A DNA stretch of 64,000 nucleotides from the NCBI GenBank assembly GCA_015680685.1, contig MNCI01010480.1:33327-97326 (forward strand), given 5' to 3'. A program made the position numbers and the translations under genes. A model generated the notes under the pieces. That model searched no databases and was not told where the DNA came from. It saw nothing but the letters and a program-made list of their open reading frames with translations. This document shows positions 22,561-35,060 of the stretch, piece by piece. Within the stretch, counting starts at the first letter, position 1; each line of letters opens with the position of its first letter. Source of the DNA: Gnetum montanum. Taxonomy: Eukaryota > Streptophyta > Gnetopsida > Gnetales > Gnetaceae.

Positions 22561-23332
22561 ATCAAACCCTTTTATGCAATATTAAATCTATCACATAGCC
22601 TTGATTCCATCTAACACTCACATGTTTTCTTGTAGTATTTTTTATCATTGTTGATAGGTTGTAATAAATGACTGATGTTGATGAATCTAATGGTTTATAA
22701 AAAGTGAGCCTACATGCTTCCTCTATCTCTCCTTATTTGGCACAATGAATGAACTATAGAACTTTTTAAATCTCGTGCACATTGTACAAATCTCTCTATG
22801 GTATGGCAGTGGTGATCTATTATGGCCTAGTTTGTTGGTTGTCTCATGTAGCCCTATGTACTACTTTATAATAACATGACTTCTTTGTCTGGTTTTATTA
22901 TTCTCTTGGAGTTGTACTTGCAGGATGAAACTTAAAGTCATCATGAAGGTGCACTTCATTACGGTAGTAATTCATCACATAACCTCAATGCACGAAATTT
23001 AGTGAGTTTTTCCTACCATAAGGAGAGTGCTTGTTTCACATCATTATCATTACCACTCCTTGAGCCTAAACCCATGGCCTAATTATAACCATTATCATCC
23101 TAAATGACTGTGTTGACCAATGTTTGACATTCATGTATTGTGGCCACATGACATCCCTTCATCATGCTCCAGCTATAAGTCCATTAAATGTAATACACTT
23201 TATTCAATTGGAAAACCAAATCAAAACCAACCTTGGTAATGAAACCCAATGAAGGTTTTACTAAAACAAATTAGGGAAGCAAATTACCAAGAAGCTGAAT
23301 GGCCAATAAAGCCCAAAAAGACAAATCAATGG
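22561..23332. other. Unassigned AT-rich stretch
   Basis: No ORF, repeat or family match recognised. It may be a 3' part of element T1, but no polypurine tract precedes the LTR that begins at 23333. Confidence 0.3.
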
Positions 23333-23857
23333 TGATGAACATGCATTTTCCATCTACTCTGACATCGAGTACATGACATTAGAGACAGGACATCACATAC
23401 ACAACATCAGGGCCTTGGTCTGATGTCACATGTCTGATGTCAAGGTATATTCCCAAAGTCTATAAATACTATGCCTGGGCTCCAGTTTTGAATAGTTTTT
23501 TTAGTCAATTTTTGGTTACTCTTAGTGAAAGTAGTATTGCCATTTATTTTCCTTAGAATATTTTCTGAGTGCCTGTAGAAGGAGTCTAAAGTGTGTATGG
23601 TTCTTTGTTCGAGCACTCTTTTGATAATGCTTGTAGCACTAAGAATAGTTTAATATTTCCTTTATCGCATTTTACTTGCTCACTCTTTATTTTAATGTAT
23701 TTGAATTTAGCAATTTATTTTTAGTGGTTAATAAACACAAGAACAACCACTTCGAGCATTCATAAAGTACTTGGTGTTCTAGCAATGCTGAACGTTTTGT
23801 GTTCCAACAATGCTATATGTGTTCAGGAAAGTGGGGCAGTTACTTGTGTTAGGCTAG
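23333..23857 (+). repeat. LTR, 5' portion, running into the N gap
   Basis: Starts TGATGAACATGCATTTTCC. Array in the GACATC/GATGTC form: GACATC 23361, GACATT 23375, GACATC 23389, AACATC 23403, GATGTC 23422, GATGTC 23436; gaps 8, 8, 8, 13 and 8. TATAAATA at 23461-23468. Text such as AGTGTGTATGGTTCTTTGTT and GGCAGTTACTTGTGTTAGGC matches the R/U5 of the gag-pol LTRs. The 3' end and any internal region are in the gap. Confidence 0.75.
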
Positions 23858-24288
23858 NNNNNNNNNNNNNNNNNNNNNNNNNNNNNNNNNNNNNNNNNNN
23901 NNNNNNNNNNNNNNNNNNNNNNNNNNNNNNNNNNNNNNNNNNNNNNNNNNNNNNNNNNNNNNNNNNNNNNNNNNNNNNNNNNNNNNNNNNNNNNNNNNNN
24001 NNNNNNNNNNNNNNNNNNNNNNNNNNNNNNNNNNNNNNNNNNNNNNNNNNNNNNNNNNNNNNNNNNNNNNNNNNNNNNNNNNNNNNNNNNNNNNNNNNNN
24101 NNNNNNNNNNNNNNNNNNNNNNNNNNNNNNNNNNNNNNNNNNNNNNNNNNNNNNNNNNNNNNNNNNNNNNNNNNNNNNNNNNNNNNNNNNNNNNNNNNNN
24201 NNNNNNNNNNNNNNNNNNNNNNNNNNNNNNNNNNNNNNNNNNNNNNNNNNNNNNNNNNNNNNNNNNNNNNNNNNNNNNNNNNNNNNNN
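23858..24288. other. Assembly gap, 431 N
   Basis: Run of N. Open frames drawn across it have no meaning. Confidence 0.99.
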
Positions 24289-26542
24289 GTAACCTTCATT
24301 TCCCAACTTGAGGCAAGATTTTATTATAAATGTAAAATTTGTAGTCCATGGGCTACAATCTTTCATGCTTTAATATTTGGGGCTAAAAATGCCTCAAAAG
24401 TTGTTGTTTCCTCACTTCCCAAGTGGAAAAATGCCTTGAAAATGATCAAAATTGGCATTTTCATGGGTTTTTGTAGAGGTATAGCCTCAACTACATTGGA
24501 ACCATATGCCACCCCCGCACCCCCCGGCCCAAATGTAGATGGAATTATTGGGATTTTCCATTTCCAACCCAACATAGTCACCACAAAATCGAACATAGAC
24601 CCAATGTCAAAATTGTTTGGATTTTCCATTTTGGAATTGGTGGTATTTTCCATTTTTTATTTTTCTAATAGTGGCTAGCTTAGTCATCCCAAGTCTTTAG
24701 CAATTGCAGCATGGCTAGTGTAGATGTCAAGTTCACCAGTAGTTCTAGGAAGTTTCAATAGTTCCCACAATTTCCAACATTCTCCACGTTTCCCATATTT
24801 CACATAGTTTCTAGCATTTTCAAACAACTTCAATGTAGTTCATCAAGCCAATGTAGTTGGATTGATGTCAATGTAGTCATAAAAATTTGTTTCTATTTAT
24901 AATAAATGAATGGGTTTTGGTGGCTACGATGTATTCCAAACTTACTATAAATGATAGCTATGCTAAGAATTGTAACTGTTGTAACCTACAAATTGATATC
25001 AATCTATCAATAATCATGATAGTGATGTGCAGGCCCCATAAACAAAAATTCCACACCTATATAAACCCAATGTAGATAACTTATTCTTCTTCCACCACCA
25101 CTTTGGCATAACAACACCATAACTTATTCCATAGCCTAAACGCACTTTGCAATCAAGAGCCTTTGCAACCTTACAACCCCTTTGATAGTAGAAACTAGTA
25201 TCTATGTTAGGCACAGTGACTTCCATGTAATACCATTGCAGGTGGAACACAAATTTGTGACTACCATTATTGGTCCCAGAGGAAACCAATGTGCAGTTTC
25301 TGGAAACTAAAGTTAGGAAGAATTTGGATTGTGGAGTTAATGTGGAACATAGCTTGCAAGCTCTAATAGACTTCAAACCCCTTCATGAAACTTCTTGTGC
25401 ACTTAGGACAAAATTTGTACTTTCTTTGGACATACTACTTTATTTTTCATTTTAATAAAGTCATAGTTCATTGTTGTGCAGATATGAGTTCATATTTACA
25501 TTTATGTATCTTTTTCCATTTCAAATTTGTAATTCCATTTCCATTTACATTTTTGTTATTATTTACATTTACATTTTTGTTTTCGTTTACGTTTACCTTT
25601 ACATTTACGTTGCCATTTTACACCTTTGTAAGTCCTTTGATGATCAGCTAGACCATCTAGGGTGCCTTGAATTCCATTTTTAGAGGCCCTTGGGATTTGA
25701 GGCTAAATCTATTCTAGCACCTTGAATATTTTAGTTTCCATTCTAGTAACCAAATTTTCTAGGTCTAACAACTGCTTCATACATGTTCGCTCATTTACAT
25801 TTTTCACACTGGGAAATAGATTTTCTTGCAAATTTCAAATGCTAATTTTTTTTCATTGTTACAATTTTCTAGTGCAAAAAGGATGGCCTCTACCTAACTT
25901 CTTCATAAAAAATAAATCTACAAACATTTCTTTGCCTATTTCTACCTTGTCATAGTAGCATATTTGACAAACCAAAACTTGTTTTTTCCTTTTTGTTATC
26001 CTAATGTTTTGTACCATAGCTAGTTTTCATTGTAACATTTGCAAAAATTAATTAAAAACTACTTTTGTTATTTTTATAGTTGCAATGCATAGTTCTATCC
26101 TTGTTTCCTACATGTTTATAGTTCAAAAATAGTGTTTACAATTGTAGAGCACAACATTTTTCCTACTCCCTACATGTGTAGTTTTTAAAGTTTTTCTTAG
26201 TTCTCTACATTTTTAGTTGCATAGAAATTTTTCTCATATATGTTAGATCTTTTCTTCATCTTTTCTAGTGTTGTATAAATACACTAGGAAAAATTATCAT
26301 TGTAGTTGTAGTTGCAATTTACTTTATTTCCTTCATCTTACATAACCATTTTAGCCAATCACACTACACTTTACATATGTTGCATTTGTATACCCTATAG
26401 TTTTACACACTGTAGTTTCATATGCTATAGTTTTATACACTACAATTTCATATACTACAATTTTGTATACTACAAGCCACAACTCTTCTAAAACATTAAA
26501 GCCTTAGTCACATTTTTCCAACCACTTGGCCCTATACAATTT
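24289..26542 (+). other. Leader and possible LTR region upstream of T2 gag
   Basis: No gene recognised. It contains scattered satellite-like motifs (AACATAGTCACCA near 24571; GGCTAGTGTAG near 24712), a TATA-like CCTATATAAACCC near 25055 and AATAAAG near 25454, so part may be a decayed 5' LTR of T2. A TTTACATTT-type hexamer-rich stretch covers 25520-25625. A 15-bp tandem (TACAATTTCATATAC type, about five units) lies at 26394-26475. No primer-binding site was found. Confidence 0.4.
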
Positions 26543-28180
26543 ATGTCTTTTTCATTAACCATTCTACCACATAACATCATTGACATGGCTATGAATCGAG
26601 AATTTGCTTGCATCTACAACCAAAAGGACCTAACCGTAATGGAGTGTAAGCAATCCCTTACAATTATGGGATGCAACCTTATGTATGCAAACATTACTAA
26701 TGAATATTATAATTTCATCTACACAAAAATCCAAGCTAGTTTGCCTATCCCATGCAAAGAGTTAGACTCCAAGCATGAGTTTGAGTTTGTTCATAAGAAT
26801 GGAAAGGTGTATATCCCTTTTCCATATGACAAAATTGAGCTTTTGAAAATCTATGTTAACCTGTTAGCCTAATTAGTGGATTCCCATGAGGAAGTTGTGG
26901 TAAGTAAAGAACCTAGATTAGAACAAGATCAAAAGGATCAAGATGGATTCAAAGGTTACTATGAAAATGAGTCTTATGAGGAAGATCCCTCTAATCTTTC
27001 AAAGCCTAACATTGAATGAAAGGATTAGTCCAAGTACATCAAATTACCCATGAAACCATTAGAGCTTCTTAACCAATTTCTTAGAAGTAATCAAATTCAA
27101 CATAAACAACTATCTGAGAATGCTCATAAGAGACATGATCATCTTTGCAAAATCACTAGGGGTCCTACAATAGCCAAAAAATATGATCCTTCTATGTCCA
27201 AATACTTTAAGCTGGAAATATTCTACCAATATCATCAACTTCCTGGCCATGATATCAATTTTTTCTTGCTCTTACAAGATGATTTACAAAAGATGATAGA
27301 TAGCCAAGAATTGGTCCTAGATGCATCAAACCCATTAGGCCACAAAACCAACCCATGAAGGTGTAAAAGAACCCTCTTAACACTAGTAATGATCCATTCA
27401 TCATAGCCACATTTAATATTCATGGCAAGCCCAAACCTACCAAGGAGTTGTTTATGATTTGGGTACCTCCTCGTGATGAAAGGGCTTCAACTTCTTCAAG
27501 TTCAAGAACTTCTTTTGTTATAAGGATATCACCACCTGCACATCCCAAAGAACCCTTTTTCATCAGGTTCTCCCTTATACCACTAATAAACCTATAGTCC
27601 AAGTCAACAAGCATCCCCCCATAGAGTTAATTCTTCAACCTCCTCATAGCCAAACAAAAAGAAATCACTCCGAAGCAACACAAGAAGCTAGCTCCTATGC
27701 CTAAGGCCAAGGACACTAATCAACCAAAAGTCTGAAAGGAAGTAGGTCCACCAAATCCTACTCTAATTTTAGCCATACCCATGAGTTCTAATGGTCAACT
27801 TATGTTAACTAGCCAACCTAGGGAGGACAATCAAAAACAACAAAAAGGTAAGGGGTCAAAATAGAACACATTGAAAGATGAGGTCAAAATCCTAGGTAGA
27901 ATGGAGAAAGTCAAAGCTAGTAAAATGAAAAAATCAACTAACAATGACAAAGATTTTCTCACTACTATAAAGGCAAACTCTCATTAAAGTAGAATAACAA
28001 TTCCTTGAGCTTATATGAATTGGTTATGACCTCTCCTACCCATTATGAACCCTTGGTCAAAATATTAACTTCAATCTCAATAAGTGAGGAGATCCCTACC
28101 AATGAACAGTCTATCTACTCAATGATAGTATCACCCTTACCTAAATAAAAAATGAAGCTAACCACCTTTGATGTTTCATG
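26543..28180 (+). pseudogene. gag of Tat-like element T2
   Basis: Starts MSFSLTILPHN and stays in one frame to 27358 with few stops. Near residue 220 it has a decayed zinc knuckle, YQYHQLPGHDINFF, followed by LLQDDLQKMIDSQELV, a hallmark of Tat gag proteins (the usual form has Cys before YHQLPGH). It is Ser/Pro-rich after 27480. At 27880-28180 the linker homologous to T1 6590-6900 is reached (LGRMEKVKA). The protease core that follows in T1 is missing here, and the sequence changes near 28200. Confidence 0.7.
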
Positions 28181-31100
28181 ATAGTAAGGTCAAAATGTTT
28201 GCCATTTTTTCCTGTAGCCTTATTTTGCATTTTTGCATTAATTCATAGCATATGTTTATGGTTATGTCTACATAAAAATGCAAAATAACATAAAATAGAA
28301 AACATAAAACATAAAAATATAAAATATAAAAAAACTAAAAATTAAAAATTAATAGCCAATAGTATCACTAAGCCTCGTATAACCAAAATGTGACATGTAG
28401 CATAACCAAATCAGAAAACAGTAGCCATGGTCACATTGTATGATAGATAGCAAAAAACAAACATTATCCATAGTTGCAGTGTGAAATAGATAATAACAAG
28501 AATAACAAAAAGTAATACATAGTCTCTAAGGCTATGATAGCCAAAAAAAATAACAATATAGCCAAAATAGCAATAGTAAAATCAAGTCATAGAAGGAGGA
28601 GGAGGATTATGACTAACATCATCATCATCATCATCGCCTAGGACCTACAAGCAATAAGAACATGTAAACATTAGTAACCATAGCAGCCAATGAAATAATC
28701 ATAAAATAATAAAAAATAAAAACTATGACAAAAAAATTTAAAGAAATATTTTATAGACCTCATAAGGTTTTGGAGCAATATCTTTAGGTGCAAATCTTTG
28801 AAGACCAGTCTCCAATCTCTAAAGAATTTCTTCTTCACTCATGTTAACCCAATCAATATCTCCTAGATCCACTCCTACTAAGATTTTTCCCTTCTTTACA
28901 TCTATCCACTTAGGAGAAGCATGGAAAAATGTAGTCATGGAAGTTTCCCTAGATGTGGTAGAAATCTCAGGAGTGAGGAAATCAATAGCCACTACTAACT
29001 TCTCAAATTTGCTAAAGATGTCTTCTGCATCTATGCCCTACACAAATAACTCATATTTTTGTTGTTTCATAGCTACATCATGCCATGATTCAAAATAGTT
29101 TTCCTTTTTCACTTCATATAGTCTCTTATGTACCTTCTACTTCTTCCCTCATTCTAACACCAAGGCACAATAGTCCTGCCACTCCTTGGTCTTGTAGACC
29201 ATCATCTCTAGTTACATGCCCTTCTCCATGTTACTCATGGCTAGAGTAACTTTTTCTTGAATGACATTCCAATAGCAAGATCACTTAATCTCCTTTGTGC
29301 ACAAGGAATTCTTGTTCACCACATGAGCCTTTATGAACTTCTTGTGATCTTTGAGGCTTCTAACTTCATTCATCAACTGCTTATTTTGCTTCTCCAATGC
29401 CACAATCTATTCCTGCAAGAACTCATTTGAATGTTGGGACTTCCAAAACATTTTTTCATATAACATAATGCATTGTGTGTCCATCTTGTATAATCTCCAT
29501 GGAACATTTTCCACATCAAGAAATAGCATAAGAAACTCATCAAACTCAAAGTCTCGCGAAGGATTCCAATTCAACTTGAAAACTATAACATAAAAATATT
29601 AAAATCATAAAAAACATGAACCAAAAAATATTTTAAAAAATAAAAAATTGCAAAAGAAAAATATTTTAATTTTTCATACCAACATCAGAAGCCAGCTACT
29701 ATAGCCTATCACCCATGTCATCTATCATTTTCTTCATAAATTCCATCTTGTCTGGAATGTGAATGTTTCCAAAGAAGGCTCATACCATACAATAGCCATA
29801 ATCATCAACATTGTTTACAACAAAAATACAATAATAATATGAAAAAATTAAAACATAAAAATAAAAATAAAATAACAAATGTCATATCAAAGTGTTTCCT
29901 TTTGAAGACAAATCATCTAAAATGGAACCCAAGACATCTTACACTTTCTTGGCCATCTTCTTCTCTTCTTCTTTGTGTCATTGCTCCTCCTCCATTGTAG
30001 CCTTGGCAATAAATTCTTGTTTCTTTCCTGCAACCAAATCAAGGCAAAAAACCAAAGTGAAATCAAAAAATATCTTTTATCAACAAAACATAATGAAACA
30101 AAATACCAGAAAAAAATTTAAAAAATTAATTAATTAAAAAAATGTTTACATGACATCAATAGTCTAAGTAGCCTTGTTAAGCCTGATCGATAGTTTCCTA
30201 GATGCTTGTTGGCTAGAAATAGTGACATTTTTCTCAACTTTTGGTCTTTGTATCTTTACTCTAACAACACCATCTGCTACTGTGGATGACCTTTTTACTC
30301 TTTTTTCCTTGCCATCCATAGCATGAGGCTTCGTCCCTATGCTATCAAGAGCATAACCATGTGGACCACTAACATTCTTAGGGGTAACAGATAGTTACTC
30401 TTCTACATCCTCCAGGGGTGGATCTTGGACATACATCACATGAGTAATAGGATTAGGCCAAGGCATGAAAAGTTTGGAGACATCATGTGCCACCCAATTT
30501 CATCTGTTTTGATCACTAAGAACTCCAAAAACCTTCTAAGATATGTACCAAAAAGCATGAAATGCACATGATATATGGAATCAAGGTTCTTACAGAGTTT
30601 TTCCACTTCACCTCTCAAACTAGTAATCAAAAAAGTAGCCCAATTGAACCTAGTGCCATCAATGAAGATCATTTTCATGGTTCAAACTGTTGGCAACTAT
30701 TTGGGATGCGACCGCCAAAAAGTGTCCTCAAATAGGATTTAGGTGCTTGCTGGTATCTGGCAATACCGAGGCCCAAATACCTCCAAATAGACTCAGTAGT
30801 TAATGTGAGTATGTGTGTGTGCTGTTGTGGTATGCTGTTGTGAAAAATAAAATGCTATAAATGACTTATCTTAAAGAGATTCAGCCAACTTTGCAAAGTA
30901 TTGTGAGTTGTTGAGAGTTCCTATTTTGTTCAATTACCTAGTCTATGCGGTCCTTATAATACCTACTTGTAACAAATAAAGTTTTGCAAAAACATTTGAG
31001 CACAACTCTATGAATCTACTTCTAATTTTCCCCAGAGAAAGAGATAGTTCCACAAGAAAACTATAAATAGAGTGAGATTCAATAGAAATAGTAAGAAGAG

Positions 31101-32189
31101 AAAAAGAAAGCAGATTTGTGTAAAGATCTCAAATGTTTAAACAAGGTAAAATGATACGAGTAAACACTTCGCAATAAAGCTATCCCAAATTCAATAACTA
31201 TGAATTTTTTAAACTTCCAAGGCTCAAATAAGCAATTTCTTCAAGACAATCCTACTATGCTACCAAAAAATTGCTGCGTAAACTATCACGTACGAGACTC
31301 CATTTTGGCTAGATAATGGATGTCAACAATTGCATTCAACAGAACCTTCAAAAGACTTGACAATTTCTGATTGAAATACCATGGAGATTCACTTTAAAGA
31401 TAAAAGAAGCTATTCTGGTCCTATCAAAATACCAAAGATTTTCTGAACCCTCTTGACTATTGAATCGTTCAACGACTTGACTACATGCAAAGGCTCTCTT
31501 ACAACAATCTCAATAGCGGTTCTTATACATTGCACAAGAATAAAATCCACTACTAAAATGCTCTTAAGGCTTTCAAACACAAGCTCTTCTATGGAAAAAT
31601 TTTAATATAAATTTTCTATCATGCAACAAGAACAATAAGAGCAATCTAAAAATCCCAAAATTACTTGCCAAGCATGATACTATCTAAGCCACTAGCTAAA
31701 CAATTTAAACAAAATAAAAAATAAACATAACTCACAGGACTATGACAAAGAGGCTGAAATGTTGTCTTTAACAAGTCATCTTACAAGCAATCTTTCACAA
31801 TGTCTTCTTTTCCAATGCTCTTTTTTCTCCTTCTTTTCTCAAGACCCTTCAAGCCTTTTGATAGGGTCTCATAGGTAGTTAGAAATTACAAAATATCTTG
31901 GGTAACTTCTCTCCCAAGTAAGCAAGTTATAAATTTCCCAAAAATTTAGGAGATATTACTTGCCCAACAAGTTAGGAAGTTATAACTTATACATGAAGTT
32001 AGGAGAAAATCATGCTAACATTGGCATGTTTCTTTACAAACTTTACAAATATTTCTTTCATAAGAAATCACAACCTATATAATAATATCTCCATAAAATT
32101 GTCATTTTATTTTTGTTTAAGATTTCAATTGTTAAATATCATTACCCACCATGTACGAAGCCCTAGTAATTTTCATGAATAGGCTGTAG

Positions 32190-32441
32190 TAAGAAAGTAA
32201 TTCAGCATCCACCTTAGTGTAGACGTTGGTGGCGACGGCTGCATGGTCTTTCAAATTAAGAAAGCCGATCCTTGCAAGCTTGTATAACTAAATCATCCAC
32301 ATTTGCACTTGACACTGGCTTTATATTCATGTAAACTTTGTTGTTGGCTTCCTTGGAAAAGTGACACTCACTGGGTAAAGAAATTCGAATACAGTGGTGG
32401 CCACTTGGCACCGTTACAGGAGATGCTTCAATTAGCAGCAC
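32190..32441 (-). pseudogene. Unrecognised coding fragment in the insertion
   Basis: 61-codon open frame with ordinary protein composition (VPSGHHCIRISLPSECHFSK, NIKPVSSANVDDLV), ending at a stop at 32256 with some coding-like text beyond. It does not continue the glycosyltransferase in any clear way, and the family was not recognised. Higher GC than the surroundings matches the two neighbouring fragments. Confidence 0.35.
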
Positions 32442-32720
32442 ATCCTTTAACTTTTTGAAGCCTCATTTTCCTACTATCATCATTTCCCGATAACTGATTC
32501 TTCCTTCCTTGTCTTGGCACAAAACCCATAGAAACGGACACATGCTCTACTCCATTCCCAGTGCTGACTCCTACAACCACTGCTCACCGAACACAGCCAT
32601 GCTGCCGAAGCTAACATACAATACCATTCCCGACTACTTTTTTTTCTGTGGTCCATCTCATGCCGATGCCATGAATCTTGATTGCTTGCTTGCCATTGCA
32701 AATTTAATGTGATTCTGGTC
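32440..32720 (-). pseudogene. UDP-glycosyltransferase fragment
   Basis: Minus-strand translation gives VLYVSFGSMAVFGEQ, then WL, a stop, ESALGME, a stop and SMCPFLWVLCQDKEGRIS. This is the conserved stretch before the PSPG box of plant family-1 glycosyltransferases (VVYVSFGS...Q..E.A.GLE.S...FLWV). The PSPG box itself and the N-terminal acceptor domain are not recognisable. It is in a different frame from the open reading frame at 32480-32722, which is a shadow. Confidence 0.65.
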
Positions 32721-33059
32721 ATGCTCCTGAATCAGATGCGAACAACTCCTCAAAATTTATCTGGAATCGCGAATCTCCAGCACATAGCTATCAAGTGTTT
32801 TGACCAACCGCCTCGGGATCATAAGCCTCTAGATTCAGTTTTTTCAGAATCAGGAGTACTTTTACAATATAGGCCAGAGGCTCTTCAATAATATCAATCC
32901 CTACCTAGACATGCCCAAATATCAGCCGAATGGAGAGGAAGCAAAACCAGGCGTAACCGATGGTGAAGAAAACATGATGAGACATGTGGCCCAGTAAAGT
33001 GTTTCCCAAGTGGCGGCAACCATGGATAGTCCATTTCTACCATTATTATTGTAGGCGTT

Positions 33060-33326
33060 ACAGCCTTTGTCACCCGTGATTTCAAGCTACGTAATGGCAC
33101 CTTCGTAGCAGACGATTGTTACCGACTGCGTGGCCGTGAGGTTGTAGAAATCCATGGAGGTGTTCCAATCTTTGAGTGCCTTCGGCTACTACAGAAGCTC
33201 CTTTACCTTTAACAAACTTTTATACTCATCGGACTGAGCAGCTGCCATTGAAGCACCACAAAGCATCACCAGCAACAAAAACAAATGCAAAGCTCTGTTA
33301 TTCTTACTAAAGAACACCATTGTCAT
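33060..33326 (-). pseudogene. N-terminal fragment of a leucine-rich-repeat (receptor-like) protein
   Basis: From ATG 33326: a hydrophobic signal peptide (LHLFLLLVMLCGASMAAAQ), then DEYKSLLKVKELL, two TAG codons, PKALKDWNTSMDFYNLTA and VTIVCYEGAIT, a stop and LEITGDKG. This is the layout of the cap (LRRNT) domain of plant LRR proteins, in which an ALL.K..L helix is followed by L.DW and a Cys-bearing VTC motif. No LRR units follow, so only the first exon-sized piece is present. The first Cys of the cap has become Tyr (DFYN). Confidence 0.6.
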
Positions 33327-35060
33327 TTCTTAATTCTTTGGAAATTTTTCTCCTCTGCTACCAGTTCTTCTCAAATTGATACCATTGCGCAGAAAATGCA
33401 AGAAATTCTAATCATGTCTGCATCTAGTGTAGTGTACTATATGTTTTCATGAGAGGATCGAGGCAGTCACAACATCTATGTGAAGATGGAAGAATCTTAT
33501 GCGAGAAGAAGAGTAGGTACCAGGCAAGTAACGCAAAGGAAAATAGCTGGGCTAAGGTTTTCTGCATTTTGCAGCTGCTACTTCTGTAGCAACATAGATA
33601 CTTGGCTTGCCTCTGTTTCATTTTTTTTTTGGATTAAATTAGGTTCTATTCCATGATATGGCCAAATGTGCCAACACAAACCTATTGAACTCTTATAGTT
33701 TTCTTTTGTGAAAGTAACATAAGAAAGACTCTATAGTGAAAAAGAGGATATGACTTGTATGCCTCTTCAATATCATACTTACTAAAAGATAATACTACAA
33801 AGCAAGGTAATTTGAGCCGAACCTTCATATCCTCTCTATGATTGACATCTCTCCCTACTCTAATGATCACCTTAACAACGCTAGCAGGTACACCAAAAAG
33901 ATCACTAAAAATTTGCTTATTAATGCTCAAAACAATGGGGAAAACCATGAAATCAAGTGAAAAATTTGGTGACTCCTTCATCTAAAGAGTCAGTCACATT
34001 CAACATCTCAACCTATGATATGGATGAACTAGAAAGCATGAACAAGTTAAAGAAACTTGCATCAGTGATCCTTTGTTGAATGTCCTCAAGGGATTTGTTT
34101 ACCAACTATTCTTATGCTCTGTCTACCTTACCCCATTCAAGGAGAATCTTCTCCTCAGTGCAGACAGAAGCAACCACAATGATGGTAGACTCATGCACAA
34201 AATTTGTAACACACAACATAGTTTGCTATTAGCCCATTTAAGTTGTAAACACCTAATGTAGCCTATAGTGAGCCATGAAATCATAAAAATTTAATTTTAA
34301 AAAATTAAAAATGACAACAATAAAAATTTTCAAAATGTTGGTAAAATTTAAAAAATTTTCATTTATTGAGCTTAGGCAAACCTGAACCTTCAATTAAACT
34401 TATGTACATGCTCCTAAATCTTAGAGATTCTGAAACTCATCTGTACATTCAATGACCACATACCTTTGGTATGCATGAGAATATTGCATTCAATATCTTG
34501 CAAATTCCACATTGAGCTAGTTGAGCACTTGCACTATTATGACCTCACCTTGTCTACATTCCTCCAAGGCAATATGGCCTATAGATAAGATCTGGTCATT
34601 TGATACCAATCCTCTACTGTGCACCTTATACCTATAAAACCAAAACATGGAAATATTTAAGCAAACATCCTTAAAACCAAAAAAAAAAAACAAAACAAAA
34701 CAAAATGTCAAACTAAAACAAGGCTTACACTTCTAGCATGTAAACTATTCTAGGAGGATTTTGAAACAAAGTGTTCGATTTGTGACCCAACATCAAGGTG
34801 TTGTTGGCATTGCACTGTGAATGCATTGGCATCTTCCAGATGTGTGATAACTGTCAAACCCCTACAAAGTATGAGTTGTCATCTTACTCTATTTTCATTT
34901 GGGTTTCAATATCATTGACCATATACTCAAGGATGTAATTAGAAGATCCTACTATGAGAGTCTCTATGATTATGGTTGTGACATCCATGACCAAGTGTGA
35001 ACATATTATCACATTGTACTACTACAACAAGTATAATGTGAACTCTCTAGCACTAAGCCT

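Larger units (their letters stand above)
30688..33676. mobile_element. 3.0-kb insertion with TGTTGGCA termini and CAAAC target duplication
   Basis: Begins TGTTGGCAACTATTTGG and ends CCAAATGTGCCAACA, so the termini form an inverted repeat (TGTTGGCA/TGCCAACA). CAAAC flanks it on both sides (30683-30687, 33677-33681), and removal restores the exon of the antisense gene. TG...CA ends and a 5-bp duplication suit an LTR-type element, but no second LTR, primer-binding site or polypurine tract was found. The left half (30688-32150) is AT-rich without genes. The right half carries host-gene fragments. Confidence 0.65.
28582..35060 (-). pseudogene. Multi-exon antisense gene inside T2
   Basis: Coding segments on the minus strand joined by GT-AG introns. 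Exon 1 covers about 35060-34729 (start uncertain). Intron 34728-34632 has donor GTAAGCC and acceptor TTTTATAG. Exon 2: 34631-34382. Intron 34381-34263. Exon 3: 34262-30150, split by the insertion at 30688-33676. Intron 30149-30028 (GTAAAC, GGTTGCAG). Exon 4 from 30027, with a decayed intron near 29900-29820. Exon 5 ends at 29680. Intron 29679-29583 (GTATGA, GTTATAG). Exon 6: 29582-28759. Intron 28758-28645 (TTGCTTGTAG). Exon 7: 28644-28582, ending DDDDDDVSHNPPPPS and stop. The middle is globular (FNWATFLITS) and the C-terminal part is coiled-coil-like (QEQIVALEKQ type). It recalls the extra ORFs of Tat elements. Stops make it a pseudogene. Confidence 0.6.

Noticed and set aside
23785-24678. 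297-residue open frame and two minus-strand frames across the gap
   Set aside because: Mostly undetermined residues from the N run; the two sides are unrelated.
28619-28636. (ATC)n microsatellite as an independent repeat
   Set aside because: It encodes the Asp run in the last exon of the antisense gene.
32480-32722. 80-residue minus-strand frame over the glycosyltransferase fragment
   Set aside because: Out of frame with the recognisable VLYVSFGS motif; Trp/Cys/Ser-rich composition typical of a shadow.
30688-33676. Helitron or Mutator-type capture element
   Set aside because: No TC...CTRR ends or AT target for a Helitron, and no 9-bp duplication or long inverted repeats for Mutator; TG...CA with CAAAC duplication fits an LTR-type element better.
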